A stretch of 64,000 nucleotides of DNA from assembly GCA_039555135.1 (NCBI GenBank), contig CP114179.1, forward strand, positions 3,162,001 to 3,226,000. Reading direction: 5' to 3'. Made by a program: the position numbers and the translations under genes. The notes under the pieces are model-generated. The model did no database searches and had not been told where the DNA came from. It was given only the letters and a program-made list of their open reading frames with translations. Positions within the stretch are counted from its first letter, which is position 1. Every line of letters starts with the position of its first letter. Shown here piece after piece: positions 45,351 through 54,305 of this stretch. This DNA is from Phycisphaeraceae bacterium D3-23 (GTDB lineage Bacteria > Planctomycetota > Phycisphaerae > Phycisphaerales > Phycisphaeraceae).

Positions 45351-45464
45351 TCTCACGCAAAGGCGCAAAGGCGCAATGCGATACAATCAAGTTTATGCTG
45401 CCTGAGCCGGTAGACTCTGTCTGCGTGTAACATCTTTCTTTGCGCCTTAGCGTCTTTGCGTGAG
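45351..45464. repeat. Inverted pair of CGCAAAGG-type repeats, family F
   Basis: A TCTCACGCAAAGGCGCAAAG element at 45351-45375 faces an inverted version at 45438-45464. This ACGCAAAGGCGC motif is widespread in unrelated bacterial genomes. The spacer (about 60 nt) holds a TACAAT near 45381. Confidence 0.75.
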
Positions 45465-45490
45465 GCATTCCCGCTTGATCGAATGCCCCC

Positions 45491-46780
45491 ATGCCCGCAC
45501 TGACCTACGAGCGACTCCAGCAAGACACCGAGTCCCACGCCCGGCTTGGGCGGGTGACGACGCTGCATGGGGCGTTCGAGACGCCGGCGTTTATGCCGGT
45601 CGGGACGCAGGGGACGGTTAAGGGGCTGACCCCCGATCAGGTGCGCGCGACTGGGGCACAGATCATCCTGGGCAACACGTACCACCTGCTGCTTCGGCCG
45701 GGCAGTGAACTCGTTGCGCAGATGGGCGGGCTGCAGGACTGGACCCGGTGGGGCGGGCCGATGCTCACGGACTCGGGCGGGTTCCAGGTTTTTTCGCTCG
45801 CGGGGATCAACGACATCACCGAGGACGGCGTGCGGTTCAAGAGCCACCTGGACGGCACGATGATCGACCTGACGCCCGAGCGGTCGATGCAGGTGCAGCA
45901 CGAGCTGGGCGCGGACATCATGATGGCGTTTGACGATTGCCCGCCGGCGCAGCACCCGCCGGCGCATCGGTTCTTGCCGAAATCGGACCGCGAACGGCAG
46001 GACGGGATCCCACCCGCCCTCGACGACCGCGCGTACGCCGCGCGTATCAAGCTCGCCAACGAGCGGACCCTGCGCTGGCTCGACCGTTGCGTGGCGTATC
46101 ACAAGCAGTCCGGGCGCGATGCGTTTCAGTCGCTGTTCCCCATCGTGCAGGGCGGGACGGACCTCGATCAGCGCGACTGGTGCGTCGAGCGGATCGCCCA
46201 GCACGACGCCCCGGGCTACGCGATCGGTGGGGTCGCGGTGGGGGAGGGGCCGGGCGAGATCCGCCGGGTCGTGGAGCACACGGCCCCGAAGCTGCCGGGC
46301 GATCGGCCGCGCTACCTGATGGGGGTGGGCTACGAGCGGGATATCGTCGCCGCCGTCCGGGCCGGGGTCGATATGTTCGATTGCGTCCTGCCCACGCGCA
46401 ACGGCCGGCGGGGCGTCGCGTTCACCCCGACGGGCCCGCTGCGGCTGAAGAACGCCAGTTTCCGGGAGGACCCCAGGCCGATCCAGGAAGGGTGTGATTG
46501 TGTCTGTTGTAGGGGCCAAGGGGCCGAGGGGCCATGGGGCCAAGTGGGGGGCAGTCACTTGGCCCCTGGGCCCCTTGACCCCTCGGCCCCTTCCCACTTC
46601 TCCCGCTCCTACCTCCGTCACCTGTTCCACGCCGGGGAGCAGCTCGGGCCGGCCCTGGTGAGTCTCCATAACCTCCGGCACTTCCAACGGCTGCTGTTGG
46701 ACATCCGGCGGGCGATCAGGGACAATGCTTGGTCTTTCCTCGCTCGGGATTGGCCGGTCGCGTTTGACGCGATCCCGTAG
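45491..46780 (+). CDS. tgt: Queuine tRNA-ribosyltransferase with an internal 27-residue insert
   Basis: The enzyme swaps guanine 34 for queuine or its precursor in four tRNAs. Active-site and family motifs are present: DSGGFQVFSL, QGG(T)D, GGVAVGE, FDCVLPTRNGR. The zinc site is CDCVCC (C-x-C-x2-C) with its His in SLHNL. Between CCR and HFSRSYLRH, where the family normally has no or one residue, lie 27 extra codons that exactly cover a palindrome (see 46512-46590). The gene stays in frame, so the protein of 429 residues is larger than the usual 370-380. yajC and secDF follow, as in many Gram-negative genomes. Confidence 0.93.
   Translation: MPALTYERLQQDTESHARLGRVTTLHGAFETPAFMPVGTQGTVKGLTPDQVRATGAQIILGNTYHLLLRPGSELVAQMGGLQDWTRWGGPMLTDSGGFQVFSLAGINDITEDGVRFKSHLDGTMIDLTPERSMQVQHELGADIMMAFDDCPPAQHPPAHRFLPKSDRERQDGIPPALDDRAYAARIKLANERTLRWLDRCVAYHKQSGRDAFQSLFPIVQGGTDLDQRDWCVERIAQHDAPGYAIGGVAVGEGPGEIRRVVEHTAPKLPGDRPRYLMGVGYERDIVAAVRAGVDMFDCVLPTRNGRRGVAFTPTGPLRLKNASFREDPRPIQEGCDCVCCRGQGAEGPWGQVGGSHLAPGPLDPSAPSHFSRSYLRHLFHAGEQLGPALVSLHNLRHFQRLLLDIRRAIRDNAWSFLARDWPVAFDAIP
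46512..46590. repeat. Palindromic repeat inserted in frame within tgt
   Basis: Two 35-nt arms (46512-46546 and 46556-46590) pair with about five mismatches across a 9-nt loop. They are built from GGGGCC blocks. The insertion, 81 nt, adds Gly/Pro-rich residues between two zinc ligands. Confidence 0.85.
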
Positions 46781-46835
46781 GCCAACACCCCGCTTTGCGA
46801 GCCACGACCCACCCGCTCTCCAGGGCTCCGCGACC

Positions 46836-47267
46836 ATGAATGTTGACCTTTTTACGCTCACGCTCGCTCAGGTTGGTGACGAGCTAGACGGCGCTCCCGC
46901 CGGCAATAGTAGTGCCACCGACGGCGCACCTGTTGAGGGCCAGCCCGCCGGCGACGGCGAAACGCCGCCCCCCAAGAAGCAAGGACTCTTCGGCGGCTCG
47001 ATGTTCTGGGTCATCATGCTTGGCATGATCGTCCTGTGGATCTTCCTCCTCGGCGGCGGCTCGCGCAAGCAGAAGAAACGACAGGCCGAGATGCTCGCCG
47101 GCATGACCAAGGGCGCTAAGGTCGTCACCATCGGCGGGATCAAGGGCTCGGTCGTCGAGGTCCGCGACGACGAGGTCCTGGTCAAGGTCGACGAGTCCGC
47201 CAACACCCGCCTCCGCTTCTCACGCGACGCGATCCGCTCGGTCACCGACGGCTCGTCCACGAGCTAA
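46836..47267 (+). CDS. yajC: Preprotein translocase accessory subunit YajC
   Basis: A 143-residue protein with an Asp/Gly-rich N-terminal part, one membrane helix (about 55-75; SMFWVIMLGMIVLWIFLL) and a basic segment. The YajC core follows: AGMTKGAKVVTIGGIKGSVVEV. It binds SecDF and assists Sec translocation. The N-terminal 50 residues, unusual for YajC, suggest extra periplasmic sequence. Start chosen at 46836; AGGG lies 11 nt upstream. It follows tgt by 55 nt and precedes the SecD-like lipoprotein. Confidence 0.9.
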   Translation: MNVDLFTLTLAQVGDELDGAPAGNSSATDGAPVEGQPAGDGETPPPKKQGLFGGSMFWVIMLGMIVLWIFLLGGGSRKQKKRQAEMLAGMTKGAKVVTIGGIKGSVVEVRDDEVLVKVDESANTRLRFSRDAIRSVTDGSSTS

Positions 47268-47291
47268 CCGTTCTCTTTTGTTGAGCCCGCC

Positions 47292-47984
47292 ATGCGCCCC
47301 TTTGCTGCCATGCTGTGTTGTTGTGTCGGAGCCACCCTCGGGTGCGCCGGCCACGCCGCCGACGCGCCGGCGGAGGACGCCGCCGAACTGTCTTTCCAGA
47401 TCGCGGCGGAGCCCGGCGACGAACACGCGGCCGAGGTCGCCCGGCTGATGGAGTCCGGCCCCGAGTCCGACGAAGATTCCGAACGCGACTGGCTGCCGAT
47501 CCTCGACCTGGTCCATTACACCGACGACGAAGACCGCATCGGGTACGTTTCGGAGTGGTTGGAGGAATCGACCGACGACGATGGGCCGTCCGCGATGGCG
47601 GCGCGAGAGTCGCTGGTCGACTTCTTCGAGGCGCACCGCGGCGTGGTGGCGGCACCCTATGACGGTCGGATGTACCTGCGGGTCTCCGCGATCCCCGAAG
47701 GCATGATGGCCACCGGCCAGGGCTGGTCGGTGCTTGATGCGCGTCAGCAGCAGGACGATCTGGGCCGACCCAGTGTCGTGCTACGCTTCGATGAACGCGG
47801 GACCGAGCTCATGTCGGCCCTGTCCGGCAAGCACGTCGGACGCATGATGGCGGTGGTACTCGACGGCGAGGTCATCACATCCCCCCGGATCCACATGCGG
47901 CTGGGGGGCGCGATCACGCTGACGGGCGACTACTCGCAGGAAGAAATCGATGCGCTGCTCCGCGCGCTGCGTGGGACCGACTAA
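47292..47984 (+). CDS. Lipoprotein carrying a stand-alone SecD periplasmic domain
   Basis: A 230-residue predicted lipoprotein (lipobox TLGCAG). Its body matches the periplasmic part of the SecDF gene just downstream: MAARESLVDFFEAHRGVV here versus SAARESVTAFFGPYRDVV there, then DLGRPSVVLRFDERG and a common ending ITLTGDYSQEEID / ITITGDFSPEEVR. The domain, in SecD, contacts the emerging protein and is moved by the proton gradient. A free copy anchored by lipid could act as an extra periplasmic partner for SecDF. I know of no characterised protein of this form. Confidence 0.75.
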   Translation: MRPFAAMLCCCVGATLGCAGHAADAPAEDAAELSFQIAAEPGDEHAAEVARLMESGPESDEDSERDWLPILDLVHYTDDEDRIGYVSEWLEESTDDDGPSAMAARESLVDFFEAHRGVVAAPYDGRMYLRVSAIPEGMMATGQGWSVLDARQQQDDLGRPSVVLRFDERGTELMSALSGKHVGRMMAVVLDGEVITSPRIHMRLGGAITLTGDYSQEEIDALLRALRGTD

Positions 47985-48054
47985 GACGCCGGGTGCTTGC
48001 GCGACGCGTCCAATCTCTCCCCCACCTTTTCCAACCTATACATAGACCCTACTT

Positions 48055-51000
48055 ATGGCCCTGCTCTTTACCATTATCTTCTTCGCGTTGCTCGGCGGCG
48101 CGCTTGTGCTCTACGTCATGAACCAGCACTGGTGGAAGGTCTCGCTGATCGCCGGCGTGCTCTTCGGCGCTGTCGCCATGCTCTGGGTCCCCGGTGTGTA
48201 CGCACCCGGTGAACGGCTCAAGGGCGGCATCGACCTGGTCGGCGGCACGACGCTGGTCTACGACGTGTCGGTCCCCGAGGGCCAGCTGCCCGGCGACGTG
48301 ATCGACCGGACGATCGAGGTCCTGGCCGACCGCGTCGACCCGACGGGCACGCGGAACCTGGTCTGGCGTCGGATCGCGGGCCAGCGCATCGAGGTGCAGA
48401 TGGCACTGGCGACGCAGAACGTGCGCGATGCGCGTGCGGCCGCAGAACGCGCGGAAAAGGAGCTGCTCGTAGGCAACCTGACACGCGGCGCGCTCGACAG
48501 CGCACTGCGGGCCGACGACCGCGATGCGCAGCTCGCCACACTGGCCGGGGAAAGCGACGACCTGCGCAAACAGCTCGACGAGTTGGCCCGCCTGTTTGAT
48601 TCGCAGCAGCGGCTTGAGCAGGCGTACGTCGATGCCCAGGCGCTTTGGGCCCAGGTGCCGCCCGAGGTCCGTGACGAGAACCAGAACGTGCTACGCGCGA
48701 TGGAAGATGCCGAGAGCATTTTCCTGAACGCTCAGGACAATTTTGTAAAGCAGGAGAACGCGCTCTTGCGTTCGTTCGCGTTCAACATCGTGCAGTTCGA
48801 GATGCTCAAGGACCTGCCCATCGTCGAGCTGACCGAAGAGCAGGTCGAGGCCGGCGAGCTCGCGCCGCGTGAGCAGCGGCTGAGCGAGCTCAAAGATAGC
48901 TACCCCAACCACGCCGAGCGTCTGCAGACGGCGTACGACCAGCTGTTAGCGTATGAAGACGTCAAGGGCCCGATGGACGACCCGCAGGACCTGATCGCGC
49001 TGCTGCAGGGCTCGGGTGTGCTCGAGTTCCGCATCGCCGCCGACCCGGACGAGAACTACCGCAACGCGATCACGCAGCTCGACACCGAGGGCCCACGTGC
49101 CGGCATCGAAGAGACGGTGCGATGGTTCGAGATCGACGACCTGACCAAGTATGTCGACGAAGAAGAGCAGCGCGAAGAGATCAACACCTGGCTGCGCGAC
49201 TCGCTCTCCGCCGATACCGAGGTCGCCTCGGCCGCGCGCGAATCGGTCACCGCGTTCTTCGGCCCGTACCGAGATGTCGTGGCTCGTCCCTACGCCGGCC
49301 GGCTGTATGTGCTGCTGCACAACGCCGATGGGCTGGCGATGACCCGCGCCGACGAGTGGGGCGTGCAGCGCGTCCAGCAGACGCCCGACGAATTGGGCCG
49401 TCCGTCCGTACTGTTCTTCCTGGACGGCCGGGGCGCGGGCTTCATGCAGCAGATGACGCAGAGCAACGTCGGCGAGCCGATGGCGGTGCTGCTGGACAAC
49501 ATGGTCCTCACGACGCCGCGCATCAACCAGTCGCTGAGCAGCACGATCACGATCACGGGCGACTTCTCGCCCGAAGAGGTCCGCTACCTGATCCAGACCA
49601 TGCAGGCCGGTGCGCTGGAGGGCCAGCTCTCCGAGTTGCCGGTGGGCCAGAAGACGACGGGCCCGCAGCTCGGTGAGGACAACCTCAAGGCGGGTATCCA
49701 GGCGGCGCTGATCGCGCTCATCGCGGTCGCCATCTTCATGGTGCTCTACTACTTCTTCGGCGGCTTCGTCGCGAACTTCGCGCTGGCCGTCAACATGGTG
49801 CTGATCCTGGGCATTATGGCGATGATCCAGTCGACATTCACGCTCCCCGGCATCGCGGGCATGGTGCTCACGATCGGTATGGCGGTCGATGCGAACGTGC
49901 TGATTTTCGAGCGCATCCGCGAGGAGCTCAAGGCCGGTGCCAACCTCGAGGTCGCCGTGCGGCAGGGCTACGGCAAGGTGCTCTCGACGATCCTCGACGC
50001 CAACATCACCACGCTCATCACCTGTGTCATCCTCGGCTACACCGCAACGAGTGAAGTCAAGGGCTTCGCCGTCGTGCTGGGCATCGGCATCCTCGCGACG
50101 CTGTTCACCGCACTGTTCTGCACCAAGACGATCATCGACCTCTACGTCCGCTTCGGCAAGGCCAAGTCGCTGCACATGCTGCCGCTGACCGTGCCCGCGA
50201 TCGACCGGCTGCTGCACCCCAAGGTCAACTGGATCAAGCTGAGCAAGCTGCTCGTGCCGCTGAGTCTGATCCTGCTGGTGCTGGGTCTGGCCGAGGCGGT
50301 GGGCCGGGGCGCGGACATGCTCGACATCGAGTTCCGCTCGGGCACGCAGGTCGGCTTCGAGTTCAAGCCGACCGGCGAGGAGAACGCCGCGGGCGACCCG
50401 ATCCTCGAAACCCTCGAGATCGGCGAGGTCCGCGAGCGGATCGAGCTGTACGGCGTCGTCGCCGAGGCGATCCAGGAAGGCGAAGGCCAGGACGCCGTGT
50501 CTGCCGAGTTGGCCCGGATCAAAGAGCTTACGGGCAGCGACCAGTCTGAAACCGTGCTCTTTCAGCAGGTCGCGGGCACCGTCGCGCAGTCCGTGACCGA
50601 TTTCAACAACCGCACGAACAAGTACTACAGCGACATCGCGGCGCGGATCGACCTGCCCGGCCAGGGCGAGGCGATGGCGGCCGTCGTGCGAAGCGTCCTG
50701 ACCGAGGGCACGCAAGCGGATGTCGCCGATGAGCTCAAGACGATTGTCGATGGGCTCGACGAGCCGCAGTCGGCGGACGACTACTATGCGCAGGTCGCCG
50801 AGGCCGCGCAGGACATCGCCCAAGACCTTTCCGCCCCCGAGGCGCTGGGCGACTACGCCAACTTCGACGGCGACAACCTCGTCACCACCGGCGAGCAGGA
50901 CGGCGCGGGCTACAGCGTGTCGATGCTCATCACCGACAACAGCGCGGTGACAGCCCTGCTCAAGGTCGCCTTTGCCGACGTGCTCGAAACGACGCAGGTC

Positions 51001-52131
51001 GTGTCCTACGACGGGGCGGGCCTCTCCGCGCAGGAATCACCGCAGTACGTCCAGGCGGTCACGAACAACTCGCTGACCCGTGTCTTCGACGGCGCGTACC
51101 GCGTCGCCTCGGAGCACGACGACGTCACCGACTTCCGCGGCGGCGTAGCGATCGTCATCGACGGCATGAGCCCGGCGCAGAGCGTCGAGCAGGTCACCGA
51201 CCGCCTCACCCGCACCCGACGCCAGCCCCCGCACGACCAGCTCGGAGCGCGGACGGTCGAGGTCCTCCCGCTCAATCGCTCTGCGCAGGGCGGCTCGGAC
51301 GCGGACGGCAACCTGCTCTATGAGTCGGTCGTCGTGCTGGTGAAGGACGACCACACCAACTACGACACGAGCATCGCGGACTTCAACAATGCCGAGGGGC
51401 TCGCCGCGACGGAGATGAAGCTGATCGACCAGGCGTTGCAACGCGACTCGAGCTTCAGCGACGTCACGGTGTTCAACAGCCAGGTCTCGGGCACGATGAA
51501 GCAGACCGCGATGGTCGCGATGCTGCTGTCGCTGCTCGCGGTCGTCGTCTACATCTGGGTCCGGTTCGGCAGCTTCCGCTACGGGCTCGCGGCGATCGTC
51601 GCGCTGATCCACGACGTCTCGATCACGCTTGGGCTGATCGCGCTGGCGGGCTGGGCCTACGGCAAGATGGGCGAGGACTCGGGCATCTCCAACCTGCTGA
51701 TGCTCGAGCCCTTCAAGGTCAACCTCGCGATCGTCGCGGCGCTCCTGACGATCGTCGGCTACTCGCTCAACGACACGATTGTCGTGTTCGACCGCATCCG
51801 CGAGAACCGGGGCCGGCTCAGCCGGGCGACGCCGGAGATCATCAACGACTCGATCAACCAGACGGTGAGCCGGACGGTGATGACGTCGATGACGACGTTC
51901 CTCGCGGTGATCGTGCTGTACGTGCTGGGTGGGCCGGGCGTGCACGGCTTCGCGTTCGCGATGGTGATCGGCGTGTTCGTCGGGACCTACTCCTCGATCG
52001 CGATCGCCAGCCCGATCCTCACGATCGGCACGAAGGGCCAGGGCCCGTCGGGCGGTCCGATGGAGCGCCTGCCCGTGACGCCGGAGGTCGATGAAGGCCC
52101 CGACATCGTGAGCGAGCCGGCGGCGGTGTAG
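48055..52131 (+). CDS. secDF: Fused SecD-SecF translocase subunit, oversized
   Basis: A 1,358-residue fusion of SecD and SecF, which together use the proton gradient to pull exported proteins through SecYEG. SecD features are the N-terminal helices (about 2-22 and 29-46), the D1-like DLVGGTTLVYDV, and the membrane motif GMAVDANVLIFERIREE (about 608). SecF features are a membrane half beginning near residue 1140 with NDTIVVFDRIREN (about 1239). Most fusions are 750-850 residues. The extra length comes from a coiled-coil insert in the first periplasmic part (about 135-330) and a large one before the SecF bundle. It is the last gene of the tgt-yajC cluster. Confidence 0.93.
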   Translation: MALLFTIIFFALLGGALVLYVMNQHWWKVSLIAGVLFGAVAMLWVPGVYAPGERLKGGIDLVGGTTLVYDVSVPEGQLPGDVIDRTIEVLADRVDPTGTRNLVWRRIAGQRIEVQMALATQNVRDARAAAERAEKELLVGNLTRGALDSALRADDRDAQLATLAGESDDLRKQLDELARLFDSQQRLEQAYVDAQALWAQVPPEVRDENQNVLRAMEDAESIFLNAQDNFVKQENALLRSFAFNIVQFEMLKDLPIVELTEEQVEAGELAPREQRLSELKDSYPNHAERLQTAYDQLLAYEDVKGPMDDPQDLIALLQGSGVLEFRIAADPDENYRNAITQLDTEGPRAGIEETVRWFEIDDLTKYVDEEEQREEINTWLRDSLSADTEVASAARESVTAFFGPYRDVVARPYAGRLYVLLHNADGLAMTRADEWGVQRVQQTPDELGRPSVLFFLDGRGAGFMQQMTQSNVGEPMAVLLDNMVLTTPRINQSLSSTITITGDFSPEEVRYLIQTMQAGALEGQLSELPVGQKTTGPQLGEDNLKAGIQAALIALIAVAIFMVLYYFFGGFVANFALAVNMVLILGIMAMIQSTFTLPGIAGMVLTIGMAVDANVLIFERIREELKAGANLEVAVRQGYGKVLSTILDANITTLITCVILGYTATSEVKGFAVVLGIGILATLFTALFCTKTIIDLYVRFGKAKSLHMLPLTVPAIDRLLHPKVNWIKLSKLLVPLSLILLVLGLAEAVGRGADMLDIEFRSGTQVGFEFKPTGEENAAGDPILETLEIGEVRERIELYGVVAEAIQEGEGQDAVSAELARIKELTGSDQSETVLFQQVAGTVAQSVTDFNNRTNKYYSDIAARIDLPGQGEAMAAVVRSVLTEGTQADVADELKTIVDGLDEPQSADDYYAQVAEAAQDIAQDLSAPEALGDYANFDGDNLVTTGEQDGAGYSVSMLITDNSAVTALLKVAFADVLETTQVVSYDGAGLSAQESPQYVQAVTNNSLTRVFDGAYRVASEHDDVTDFRGGVAIVIDGMSPAQSVEQVTDRLTRTRRQPPHDQLGARTVEVLPLNRSAQGGSDADGNLLYESVVVLVKDDHTNYDTSIADFNNAEGLAATEMKLIDQALQRDSSFSDVTVFNSQVSGTMKQTAMVAMLLSLLAVVVYIWVRFGSFRYGLAAIVALIHDVSITLGLIALAGWAYGKMGEDSGISNLLMLEPFKVNLAIVAALLTIVGYSLNDTIVVFDRIRENRGRLSRATPEIINDSINQTVSRTVMTSMTTFLAVIVLYVLGGPGVHGFAFAMVIGVFVGTYSSIAIASPILTIGTKGQGPSGGPMERLPVTPEVDEGPDIVSEPAAV

Positions 52132-52155
52132 GTCTGAGTCGGTTTGTTTTTTAGG

Positions 52156-52190
52156 CAAGGCCACGGGACTCCCCGTGGCCTTGTTTTTTA
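52156..52190 (+). terminator. Intrinsic terminator after secDF
   Basis: A 12-bp perfect stem with loop ACTC (52168-52171) is directly followed by a run of seven T residues. Confidence 0.9.
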
Positions 52191-52988
52191 CTGGATATAC
52201 ACATCAAACCGCACCGCCTTGCCCTTGTGCACGACGTCGGGCGCTCTGCGCGCATCCAACGGCGGGGCGTGCAGCGGCCGCTTGACCGCGACGCGGTGGA
52301 CGCCGGTGGCGAGCGCGGCCCCGAGCAGCGCGTCCGCGTCGTCGTCGTCCCCTGCGAGCATGCGCAGCACACGCATGGGCTTGCGCTCGGCGGCCTTGCG
52401 TCCCTGCGGGAACATCGGGTCGAGCACGATCGCGTCGGGGAGCGCTGTTTCAGCCTGATTTTGTGAGTCGGACGGGTTGCTTAGGCAGCCCGTCCAGGTG
52501 GCCGCATCCGCGTGATGCAGCGTGATCCGTCCCGCGATCCCGGGGTGTATGCGTGCCGCGCGCTCTAGCGCATCTTCCAACAACATCGCGATGATCGGCT
52601 GCCGCTCAAGCGCATCGACGGCGCACCCGTTCGCCGCGAGCAGCCAGGCATCTTCCCCAAGCCCGGCCGTGCAATCGAGCACGTGGGGGCGGTGGGCGTC
52701 GCCTTTCTTGATCCCGACTGCCTTGTACAGTGGGTTATTGAGCGACCGCCCGGCGGGTGACGTCGTGTCCAGCTTCGACAGGTCGGCATAGACCGCGTTC
52801 CCGCCCGCGAGCTCGCCCTGCTCGACGCGCAGCTCCAATCGCCTAGACGTCACGACCAGCCGCATGCCGCCACTGGCTTCGCCGAGCTTGCACACCGGCA
52901 GCCCGAGCCGCGACGCGAGATCGTTGGCGCGTTCGAGCAGCCGCTTTTCATAGGGTGGGTCGGCAGAGATCGCGAGGGATATGGGCAT
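52188..52988 (-). CDS. rsmJ: 16S rRNA m2G1516 methyltransferase RsmJ
   Basis: A 266-residue SAM-dependent enzyme from the ATG at 52988. The RsmJ-type binding motif is VLDCTAGLGEDAWLLA and the catalytic LDPMFPQGRKAAE is intact; the C-terminus ends VKRPLHAPPL and RFDVYIQ. It methylates G1516 in 16S rRNA. The frame is open upstream to 53087, but that region is a REP pair. The gene faces secDF, and both converge on the terminator. It lies in the same direction as the hydrolase upstream. Confidence 0.85.
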   Translation of the reverse strand: MPISLAISADPPYEKRLLERANDLASRLGLPVCKLGEASGGMRLVVTSRRLELRVEQGELAGGNAVYADLSKLDTTSPAGRSLNNPLYKAVGIKKGDAHRPHVLDCTAGLGEDAWLLAANGCAVDALERQPIIAMLLEDALERAARIHPGIAGRITLHHADAATWTGCLSNPSDSQNQAETALPDAIVLDPMFPQGRKAAERKPMRVLRMLAGDDDDADALLGAALATGVHRVAVKRPLHAPPLDARRAPDVVHKGKAVRFDVYIQ

Positions 52989-52992
52989 CAGT

Positions 52993-53094
52993 AGGGTGGG
53001 TGCAGCGAGGCCGCGAGCGCAACCCACCACGCGCTGCCCATGGTGGTTGGATTTACACGGTGGGTATCGCTCGCGGACTCGCTCCACCCACCCT
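52993..53094. repeat. Inverted pair of 36-nt REP-like elements, family E
   Basis: A 36-nt element at 52993-53028 faces a near-identical inverted copy at 53059-53094. Each has the core GCGAGG(C/T)CGCGAGCG. They occupy the spacer between rsmJ and the hydrolase gene. Confidence 0.85.
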
Positions 53095-53111
53095 GCGTTC
53101 GATACGGCTTG

Positions 53112-54023
53112 CTACACGTTCGCCGCGGCGTCGGCGAGCTGCTGCTCGTAGCGGGCGCGGTTGGCGCGTGTGTCCATCAAGACATGCACGCGGTCGCGGT
53201 GCTTCGCGGGGATCGCGACATCCAGGACTTTGCGCACCTCGCTCAGGTTCGTCCGCCGCGACAGGTGCGTCAGGATCACGGACTCGCAGTTGCACATCTC
53301 CAGCAGGCGGACGATGTCGTCCAGGTGCAGGTGTTTGCCGATCGCCGCGCGCTTGCGGTGGCCGGGCTCGATGAAGGTGCACTCGGTGATGAGCACCTTG
53401 GCGTCGAGCACCTCGGGCCGTTCAAAGTGCTTGCCCCACAACGTGTCGCCCATGTAGGTGACGAGCGGGATCTCGTGGGTCTCGGTGATCTCTTCGCCCT
53501 TGTCCTTGAGCTTGACGAGCTGTTCCTGCGGCATGCCGACCAGATCGGGGCGGAGCTTGCTGCGCAGCTCGACGCAGGCGTAGCCCAGCGACGGGACGGT
53601 GTGGACCGTGCTGAACGCGCGGAGGACGACGTTGCCCTTGAGCGGCATCTGCTGCTCGGGCTGGAGCGTGACGACTTCGTACGGGGTGCGCTGGCGTTCG
53701 ATGCCGACGAGCGCATCCATGAGCCCGCGGATAGGTTGTTCGAGGTCGGGGTGGCAGACGACGGTGCCCACGCCCATGCCCTGGAAGTTGCGCTGGGAGA
53801 AGTAGTAGATGAGCGCGGCGATATGGTCCATGTGGCCGTGCGAGAGGGCGACGATGTTGGAGGACAGCAGCGCGCGGGGGCACTCGCCGATGTCGAAGCC
53901 CAGGTCGAGTTCGGGGACCTGGATGGCGGTGGCTTCGCCGGCGATGGAGACGCCCTGGATGCGGTAGGGGGGCGCGTAGAGGAAGCCGAGCTGGGGCCGG
54001 CGTGCGGGTTCTTTGGGGAGCAT
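53112..54023 (-). CDS. Metallo-beta-lactamase fold hydrolase (RNase Z-like)
   Basis: A 303-residue protein with the metal-binding motif SHGHMDHI (His62, His64, Asp66, His67), a further metal His in TVHTVPS and the ending THLSRRTNLSEV. It resembles the RNase Z / MBL-fold hydrolase class, but is more divergent than tRNA 3' processing enzymes. A tRNA-processing role is possible since both tRNA genes here lack CCA, but is not shown. It diverges from btpA, with a 282-nt gap between them. Confidence 0.8.
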   Translation of the reverse strand: MLPKEPARRPQLGFLYAPPYRIQGVSIAGEATAIQVPELDLGFDIGECPRALLSSNIVALSHGHMDHIAALIYYFSQRNFQGMGVGTVVCHPDLEQPIRGLMDALVGIERQRTPYEVVTLQPEQQMPLKGNVVLRAFSTVHTVPSLGYACVELRSKLRPDLVGMPQEQLVKLKDKGEEITETHEIPLVTYMGDTLWGKHFERPEVLDAKVLITECTFIEPGHRKRAAIGKHLHLDDIVRLLEMCNCESVILTHLSRRTNLSEVRKVLDVAIPAKHRDRVHVLMDTRANRARYEQQLADAAANV

Positions 54024-54305
54024 AAGGGCCTCAAGCGGTCAGCGGGGGTGGCCGGCGGGGCAGTTGCTGACCGCGTGGGGCGGCTGCGAGCCGGTAAAAC
54101 AAGCCGTTGCGGGGATCGATCCCGCCGGGGGCGTTTTGGGTTCGCCACCCGTCCTGGCCGGTGTATGCTTAGGATGCATCCGTGGCCACGGCCGATACGT
54201 CATGCGCGGGCTGCCGCGCGGGACGGAGAGTATCGCAGCCGTGGCGTCGCTGTGCAAGACTGCCCCGTGCTGATGGGCCGGGTTTGGATGGATTGGAGTT
54301 TCACG

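Noticed and set aside
53040-54305. Upstream extension of the BtpA frame to 53040
   Set aside because: It would run opposite the whole hydrolase gene and through a repeat; the ATG at 54306 has a ribosome binding site and starts the conserved fold.
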